Below, in pieces: positions 38,760-43,437 of a stretch of DNA of 43,437 bases. Location of the stretch: IMG/VR virus record IMGVR_UViG_3300030060_001534, positions 1 to 43,437 of that record, one strand, 5' to 3'. The translations under genes and the position numbers were made by a program. The notes under the pieces were generated by a model. It did not search any database and was not told the DNA's origin. It worked only from the letters and a program-made list of their open reading frames with translations. Within the stretch, counting starts at the first letter, position 1; every line of letters starts with the position of its first letter. Origin of the DNA: a virus.

Positions 38760-39410
38760 ATGACAGCTAGAGAGACTAATTTAGTAAACGCTTTTGAAAC
38801 CACACTTGCTGCACAGCTAGCTAGTGGTGGTACTTCAATGAATTTAACAGATGACCCAGGAGTAGATTCTCCTGCTTATTTTGTAATAGACCCTGATAAT
38901 GACAGCACAAGAGAAGTTGTATTATGGTCAACAGGAACAAACCATGCTGCTGCTACAGTCACAAGAGATATTGATAGCAAACATGGTACTGACCCTACAC
39001 ATGCATCAGGAACAAAAGTTAGATTAGCTGTAGTTAAACAACATTTTGACGAAGCACATGATGCTATACAACAAGGTTTTATATTAGAAGATGGAGATGG
39101 TACTGAAGTTACTATTGCTCCTGCTGTTGCATCAGGTGTATATACAGCAAGAGAAGTTAAGTTTGTCGAAGGTGGCGGTATCGATATCAACTGGACAGAT
39201 GTTACAGATGGTACAGATGCAGACCCTTATGATTTAACTTTTACTGTAGAAGTTACTGCATCAGAAATTGCTGCAGGTACACTTGTTACAGAATCAGAAA
39301 GTATCTCATCAAACGATAATGACACAACAATTCCAACATCAGCAGCAGTCAAAGACTATGTAGATACTCGTGGCTTCGCAGATATTGGATTAATAATAGC
39401 ACTAGGATAA
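38760..39410 (+). CDS. Tail fibre/spike base protein (216 aa)
   Basis: An N-terminal domain (TNLVNAFETTLAAQLASGGTSMNLTDDPG...REVVLWSTGTNHAAATVTRDID) is followed by a beta-rich centre. A conserved link ends it, SNDNDTTIPTSAAVKDYVDTRG, the usual connector of phage fibre proteins before a trimeric shaft or a second subunit. It is the first of the fibre-type genes and would bind the tail; later small genes would supply the receptor-binding tips. GAAAGATAG may act as a weak ribosome-binding site. Confidence 0.65.
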   Translation: MTARETNLVNAFETTLAAQLASGGTSMNLTDDPGVDSPAYFVIDPDNDSTREVVLWSTGTNHAAATVTRDIDSKHGTDPTHASGTKVRLAVVKQHFDEAHDAIQQGFILEDGDGTEVTIAPAVASGVYTAREVKFVEGGGIDINWTDVTDGTDADPYDLTFTVEVTASEIAAGTLVTESESISSNDNDTTIPTSAAVKDYVDTRGFADIGLIIALG

Positions 39411-39420
39411 GAGGAATAAT

Positions 39421-39750
39421 ATGGCAAATGTATTTAAGAACGCTGTACTAGATGGACCAGGAACTCTTACTGATTTAATTGGTGCATTAGATGCAAACCA
39501 TGAGGCAATAGTCTTGATGTTAAGAGCAACTAATGTAGATGGAACTAATGATGCAACAGTAGATGTAAGAGTAGTAAAGTCAAGTAGTGATTCATATATA
39601 GCTAAGACTATGACAGTACCTGCTGACACTTCTTTAGATGTATTAGGTACATCTAAATTAGTTTTAATGGCAACAGATAAAATACAAGTACTAGCATCAG
39701 CAACAGGCGATATAGAATTTTTTGCAAGTTATCTTGAAATAACAGATTAG
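39421..39750 (+). CDS. Small beta-sandwich tail protein (109 aa)
   Basis: A strongly beta-type sequence (AIVLMLRATNVDGTNDATVDVRVVKSS, KTMTVPADTSLDVLG, KLVLMATDKIQVLASATGDIEFFASYLEI) that I know as a common small protein near tail fibres of marine phages, with unknown function. GAGGAATA precedes the ATG. Similar in form to the protein at 35256. Confidence 0.6.
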   Translation: MANVFKNAVLDGPGTLTDLIGALDANHEAIVLMLRATNVDGTNDATVDVRVVKSSSDSYIAKTMTVPADTSLDVLGTSKLVLMATDKIQVLASATGDIEFFASYLEITD

Positions 39751-39759
39751 GAGTAACCC

Positions 39760-40383
39760 ATGTCATATGGATATTTGGGAGATACTTCTACCAAGATAAA
39801 ACAAGTTAAGAAAAATGATGGCATTATTACAGCTAGTGAAGCGTTTGATTTAACAACTCAAGGTCATTTAGGTGGCTCATTAGAACTTATTCAAACTCAA
39901 ACACATTCAGGTAATGTAGCTTATGTAGATTTTACAAGTTTAGGTGGAGACAAATATGACTTATTATATGTAACTTACTTTGATGTAATATTCGCAAGTC
40001 AACAAGTTCCTGCTATGAGATTTAGAGAAGCAGGTACTTGGGAAGAAGCTGATGTTTATGAAACTGCTGAAGAATGGAAAGCTAATAATGCTACATCTGA
40101 AGTAAGAGAAACTACTCATGGCTTTATGTTTTTAGGAAATGATTGTCAAGGTCCATGGAGTGGAAACCTTTATATTTATAATGCAAATAAAAGTGGTAGA
40201 TATACACACATGAATCACCAAACTACAGATTATGACCCTGATAATGGTAGATATGTAAATACTTGGGGTGGTGCATCACTACCACAAGAAAGTGTAGTTG
40301 ATGGTATCAGAATTGGTTCTTCAGATTTTAGTACGAACATGACAAGTTATAACATGAGTTTATATGGAATAAAACAAATATGA
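39760..40383 (+). CDS. Fibre cassette protein A1 (207 aa)
   Basis: Starts with SYGYLGDTSTKIKQVKKNDGIIT, the form of N-terminal adaptors of small fibre proteins (GY-x-G...K/N-N-x-G-x-x-T). A beta core follows (LELIQTQTHSGNVAYVDFTSLGGDKYDLLYVTYFDV), and the end is MSLYGIKQI. The order and core match the gene at 41374 (A2). It is a candidate receptor-binding tip subunit. GGAG lies six bases upstream, and it overlaps the next gene by four bases. Confidence 0.65.
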   Translation: MSYGYLGDTSTKIKQVKKNDGIITASEAFDLTTQGHLGGSLELIQTQTHSGNVAYVDFTSLGGDKYDLLYVTYFDVIFASQQVPAMRFREAGTWEEADVYETAEEWKANNATSEVRETTHGFMFLGNDCQGPWSGNLYIYNANKSGRYTHMNHQTTDYDPDNGRYVNTWGGASLPQESVVDGIRIGSSDFSTNMTSYNMSLYGIKQI

Positions 40384-40889
40384 GTAGTAGTTTAAGATTA
40401 GTAAAAGAAGCATCAGGTAGCTCAGTTGCATCTATTTCATTAGATGATTGTTTTACTTCTGACTTTGAAATATATAAAGTGTTTGTTACTATGGAAGGAT
40501 TTTCAGGTAACCATGCTTTAAACATGAGATTTATTTCAAATGGAAGTATTGTAACTGAAAGTACTTCTTATGATTATAGTAGGCAAATGATTAAATCTGA
40601 TACAACTTTTGCAAATGACAATAGTGCTTCTGCTGCTTTTATATATACAGGAGAATTAGATGATGATGGTATGGGTCAAATGATAGATGTTTTTAGTCCA
40701 TATGATAGTTCTGTATATACTCAAATGATGATGAGAACTAGTGGACATTCAGGAAGTAATTGGAGAGGACAATTTGGTGGAGGTGCTTTACAACATCAAT
40801 CATCAGTTACAGGGGTACATTTTTATTCAAATAATTCAGGTGCAATTACTACAATTAAAGTATCAGTATATGGATTGAGAGAATCATAA
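40380..40889 (+). CDS. Fibre cassette protein B1 (169 aa)
   Basis: Begins SSSLRLVKEASGSSVASISLDDCF, then the beta core EIYKVFVTMEGFSGNHALNMRFISNGS, and ends TIKVSVYGLRES. The start, the Asp-(D/N)-Cys-Phe motif and the end match the gene at 42011 (B2). It overlaps A1 by four bases and shares one base with C1 (TAATG). Confidence 0.65.
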   Translation: MSSSLRLVKEASGSSVASISLDDCFTSDFEIYKVFVTMEGFSGNHALNMRFISNGSIVTESTSYDYSRQMIKSDTTFANDNSASAAFIYTGELDDDGMGQMIDVFSPYDSSVYTQMMMRTSGHSGSNWRGQFGGGALQHQSSVTGVHFYSNNSGAITTIKVSVYGLRES

Positions 40890-41377
40890 TGGGTAAATTA
40901 TTATATGTAGCTTCAGCAACAGCAGGTGCAAGTGATGGTACTTTATCTGTGACTGGTATTAATAGTGATGATGTATATGTTGTATATTGTTATGATATGT
41001 ACCCTGCAACAGATACTGCTACAACTTATTGGAGAGTAACTAAAAGTGGTACACAAGATACTGCTTCAAGCTATACATATGGAATGGATTATAATGCAGA
41101 TTTACAGAACACAGGTCAAGCACAATCAGAAGGTTTGTTTGGACATAGTCAAGCACCAGGTAAAAGAATAGTATTTAGAGTAGAATGTTATAACTTTAAT
41201 TCATCTTCTAAAAAAAGTTTTGCTACTATATCAAGTCAAATTGGTGCAAATTCCTTTTGCTATGGTGGTTTTGTTCATGAGGTTACAAGTGCTTCAGATG
41301 GTTTAGGAATATTTCCAAATGCAGGAAATGTAGCTGAAGGTTCTAGGTTAGTATTATATAAGCAGGTAGCATCATGA
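40889..41377 (+). CDS. Fibre cassette protein C1 (162 aa)
   Basis: Begins GKLLYVASATAGASDGTLSVTGINSDDVYVVYCYDMYPAT and keeps the beta core with a TDTATTYWRVTKSG strand pair. Its end (GSRLVLYKQVAS) lacks the perfect YG, an exception in the family. Corresponds by position to 42538 (C2). Overlaps A2 by four bases. Confidence 0.6.
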   Translation: MGKLLYVASATAGASDGTLSVTGINSDDVYVVYCYDMYPATDTATTYWRVTKSGTQDTASSYTYGMDYNADLQNTGQAQSEGLFGHSQAPGKRIVFRVECYNFNSSSKKSFATISSQIGANSFCYGGFVHEVTSASDGLGIFPNAGNVAEGSRLVLYKQVAS

Positions 41378-42018
41378 GTAAGTATGGATACATAGGACCT
41401 GATAGTGCAACACCAACGCAAAGTCCAAGAAATAATACAGGTGTTTTTTCTATTACTGACCAAAGAAAATTATTAGATGTAAATAAATTTACAAGTCTTG
41501 GACAATTAGAATTAATAGAAACACAAGCAAAAGCTAGTGCTGCTGCAGCTATAGATTTTACAAACCTAGGTAATTATGATGTACATATGATGACTGTATC
41601 AGATTATCAAGTAGCAACTGATGGACAAACAATGGGCTTAAGGTTTTCTGTTAATGGTGGCACAACTTTTATTTCAAGTGGTTATCAATGGGCAGGACAA
41701 AATGGACAAGGTAATGGAACTTTTACTGAATATCGTACTACAAGTTCTGCTTACTTAGAAATAAATAGATTTAATGGTAGTGCAGCTAGAGAAAATGCAA
41801 ATGCTTATATATATTTTTATCACTTATCTGACCCTACACATTTTAGTCATTTAAGTTACCATTGTACTTATACTGCAGAATACACAGAAAGACAAGCATT
41901 TCAGTATGGTGTTTGTATAGATGATACAGCTTTAGGAATAAATGCTATACGACTTTTCGCAAATTCAGGAAACTGTTCAGCAGATGTGTCTTTATATGGA
42001 GTAAAATATTATGAGTAG
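41374..42018 (+). CDS. Fibre cassette protein A2 (214 aa)
   Basis: SKYGYIGPDSATPTQSPRNNTGVFSITDQRKLL is the conserved N-terminal adaptor seen in many small phage fibre proteins. LELIETQAKASAAAAIDFTNLGNYDVHMMTVSDY and LRFSVNGG form the core, and it ends SLYGVKYYE. Homologous to A1. Overlaps B2 by 8 nt. Confidence 0.65.
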   Translation: MSKYGYIGPDSATPTQSPRNNTGVFSITDQRKLLDVNKFTSLGQLELIETQAKASAAAAIDFTNLGNYDVHMMTVSDYQVATDGQTMGLRFSVNGGTTFISSGYQWAGQNGQGNGTFTEYRTTSSAYLEINRFNGSAARENANAYIYFYHLSDPTHFSHLSYHCTYTAEYTERQAFQYGVCIDDTALGINAIRLFANSGNCSADVSLYGVKYYE

Positions 42019-42538
42019 TTTACAATTAATTAGAGCTGTACCAGTTACATCAGGTGTAACTGCTTTCAGTATTGATAATTGTTTTAACACAGGTACTTAT
42101 TTAAAACACAGAATTGTTATTAAAGGAGTATATCAAAGTAGTGATGTACAAAACTTTATTAATGGTATTAGATTAATAGATAATTCAGGCAGCGTAATAA
42201 CAGGTAATGAATATAATATTGCAACACATACTACTGCAACATACCAAAACTATTCAGATGAAAAAAGTACAGGTGTTGATTATTGGGATTTAGCAAATTA
42301 TGCAGACCAATTATCAGAAGGACAAACATCTTCAGTAGTAGAAATTTTTAATGCTAATGTAGCTGAATTTACAATGATGACTTGTCAATCTATGGGTGGA
42401 AATAGTGATGGAAAATTAGGTGGTCATGGAACAGGTGTGCATAGAGTAGCAGAAATTATACGAGGTTTTCAATTATACGAATCAACAGGTGCTAACACTT
42501 TTGGTGGTGGCTCTATAGCAGTATATGGAGTAAGATAA
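42011..42538 (+). CDS. Fibre cassette protein B2 (175 aa)
   Basis: Begins SSLQLIRAVPVTSGVTAFSIDNCF, with the same DNCF motif as B1, then core strands (YLKHRIVIKGVYQSSDVQNFINGIRLIDNSG) and an end SIAVYGVR. Start overlaps A2, and its stop shares a base with C2. Confidence 0.65.
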   Translation: MSSLQLIRAVPVTSGVTAFSIDNCFNTGTYLKHRIVIKGVYQSSDVQNFINGIRLIDNSGSVITGNEYNIATHTTATYQNYSDEKSTGVDYWDLANYADQLSEGQTSSVVEIFNANVAEFTMMTCQSMGGNSDGKLGGHGTGVHRVAEIIRGFQLYESTGANTFGGGSIAVYGVR

Positions 42539-43071
42539 TGGCTACAAAAAAATCAATGGTTTTAATTGAAAGCAAAACTGCTAGTGATGATGCAACTATT
42601 AGTTTAGGTGGTGCTAATTGGATTGATTCATATGATGTTTACATTGTACAATTTAGTAATGTACATTGTGTTACAGATGCTCAAGAAATTAATTTTAGAT
42701 TTTTAGATACATCAAACAATCCTATTACTACAAGCACATATGATTCCTCTTTCACAGAATTAAAATCAGATGCTGCATTTGGAGATGGTTATGGTGACAA
42801 TGTTGCAACAGCATTTCTAACAAGTGGTGGTTTAGGTAATGATACTAATGAACAACTAAATGGTACTGTTCATATATTTCAATCAAATAATACAGCAGAG
42901 TACACTTTTTATACAACAGAGACGTCATACTTAAACGGTAGTGGAGTTCTTAGAGGCAACCGTGGAGGTGGCGTAATTACAACTGCTGCAGGAACAAAAG
43001 GTATTCAAATATATGCAGCTAGTGGTAATTTAACTAGCGGTAATTTTGAACTTTATGGTTTAAAGAAGTAG
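42538..43071 (+). CDS. Fibre cassette protein C2 (177 aa)
   Basis: Begins ATKKSMVLIESKTASDDATISLGGANWIDSYDVYIVQFSNV, keeps the TDAQEINFRFLDTS strand pair, and ends GNFELYGLKK. Probable allele or paralogue of the partial gene at 1-492, to which NVHCVTDAQEINF aligns. Followed by a gap with two overlapping TATAAT boxes (43075-43085) and the small gene at 43106. Confidence 0.65.
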   Translation: MATKKSMVLIESKTASDDATISLGGANWIDSYDVYIVQFSNVHCVTDAQEINFRFLDTSNNPITTSTYDSSFTELKSDAAFGDGYGDNVATAFLTSGGLGNDTNEQLNGTVHIFQSNNTAEYTFYTTETSYLNGSGVLRGNRGGGVITTAAGTKGIQIYAASGNLTSGNFELYGLKK

Positions 43072-43105
43072 TAATATAATATAATATGGTAACATAGGAG
43101 AGAAT

Positions 43106-43437
43106 ATGGCAATTAAAACATTAGAACAATTTACTGCAGAAGCACAGACAGAGATAGATGCTCTTAAAACTGCTAATGGTGGTGACGGTATGTTCGCTCA
43201 AGTCAATAACGAAAGAAGAGAGTTTACTGACGCAGAGTATGACCAAGCTGTAACTGACAGAGCTGCATATAAATTAGACCAACAAGATAATAACTATAGT
43301 AGAGCAAGACAATCTGCTTACGCTGCAATAGGAGACCAACTTGATATGTTATATCATGACATGGCTGCTGATAAAGGTGATAAGACAGGCGACTGGTTTG
43401 CTGCTGTAAAAAAAGTTAAAGACGATAACCCAAAGCC
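43106..43437 (+). CDS. Small conserved tail-associated protein (QLDMLYHD motif), copy 2, 3' truncated
   Basis: Homologous to 519-857 from the first codon, with the same QLDMLYHDMAADKGDKTGDWF segment; the window ends inside the KDDNPKP part, three residues before the expected stop. GGAGAG lies about seven bases upstream. Differences cluster in the first 77 codons (for example K20/L, K30/F, A55/Y), while the last 77 nt are identical to copy 1. Confidence 0.65.
   Translation, partial: MAIKTLEQFTAEAQTEIDALKTANGGDGMFAQVNNERREFTDAEYDQAVTDRAAYKLDQQDNNYSRARQSAYAAIGDQLDMLYHDMAADKGDKTGDWFAAVKKVKDDNPK
43361..43437 (+). repeat. 77-nt exact direct repeat, terminal copy
   Basis: Identical to 774-850; see that entry. 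It ends exactly at the contig end. Confidence 0.85.

Noticed and set aside
38746-38769. 7-codon upstream ORF (MKDRYDS) overlapping the fibre-base gene start
   Set aside because: Too short and without a ribosome-binding site; likely chance.
1-43437. CRISPR array, insertion sequence, integrase or attachment site
   Set aside because: No regularly spaced repeats, transposase or recombinase motif, or att-like repeat next to a tRNA was seen.
43361-43437. Biological direct terminal repeat of the virion DNA
   Set aside because: The matching copy is internal (774-850), not at the contig start, and its length equals a common k-mer size; an assembly junction is likelier.

Overview
The window is almost an entire AT-rich, short-tailed (podovirus-like) phage genome, probably assembled from an aquatic metagenome. 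The evidence is a packaging and virion set in canonical order: terminase, portal, a 2,209-residue virion protein, cell-wall-active virion proteins, scaffold, SU10-like capsid, connector, propeller-type tail protein and tail fibres. Tail-tube, sheath and tape-measure genes are absent. Genes are tightly packed with many 1-8 nt stop/start overlaps. I see no tRNA, rRNA, CRISPR array, transposon, integrase or repressor. An r1t-like holin, a Thr-run secreted protein and apparent leaderless promoters make a low-GC (marine) actinobacterial host my best guess. This is inference, not proof.

Layout. 1-4997 (+): end of a receptor-binding-type gene, a small tail-associated gene, tiny membrane proteins, a staphylococcal-nuclease homologue, a glutamate-rich secreted protein, and a lysis block (two-helix membrane protein, DUF5675 protein, r1t-like holin). 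A hairpin at 5012-5044 separates it from the leftward early block. 5059-14727 (-): Rad52/Sak-like annealing protein, metallophosphoesterase, small HTH protein, MoxR-type AAA+ ATPase with a VWA partner, and many small unknown or zinc-finger proteins. This block is interrupted by three G+C-richer, highly structured non-coding stretches (about 7.41-7.59, 11.19-11.53 and 13.46-13.62 kb). 14728-15727: a 1-kb divergent control region, a candidate origin. 15728-17487 (+): a PD-(D/E)XK nuclease with a disturbed start, then very small zinc-knuckle, basic and membrane proteins. 17481-33371 (+): terminase to virion ejection proteins. 33357-35233: a self-contained promoter, structured leader, scaffold, capsid and terminator unit. 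35256-43437 (+): connector, tail and fibre genes, ending with a three-gene fibre cassette present twice in tandem (A1-B1-C1, A2-B2-C2).

The last 77 bases (43361-43437) are identical to 774-850, and the genes just upstream are homologous but diverged. The simplest reading is a circular assembly of 42,587 nt (774 to 43360), with bases 1-773 being an alternative allele of the fibre-array end. If so, the genome is complete and encodes no recognisable DNA polymerase, primase or helicase, so it would depend on host replication plus its own annealing protein and nucleases.

The most notable observations are the duplicated fibre cassette with a variable end, the structured RNA candidates in the early block, the bidirectional leaderless promoter near 16.58 kb, the secreted Glu-rich protein, the Cys-rich micro-ORFs in the lysis region, and the terminase with N-terminal zinc and HTH modules.
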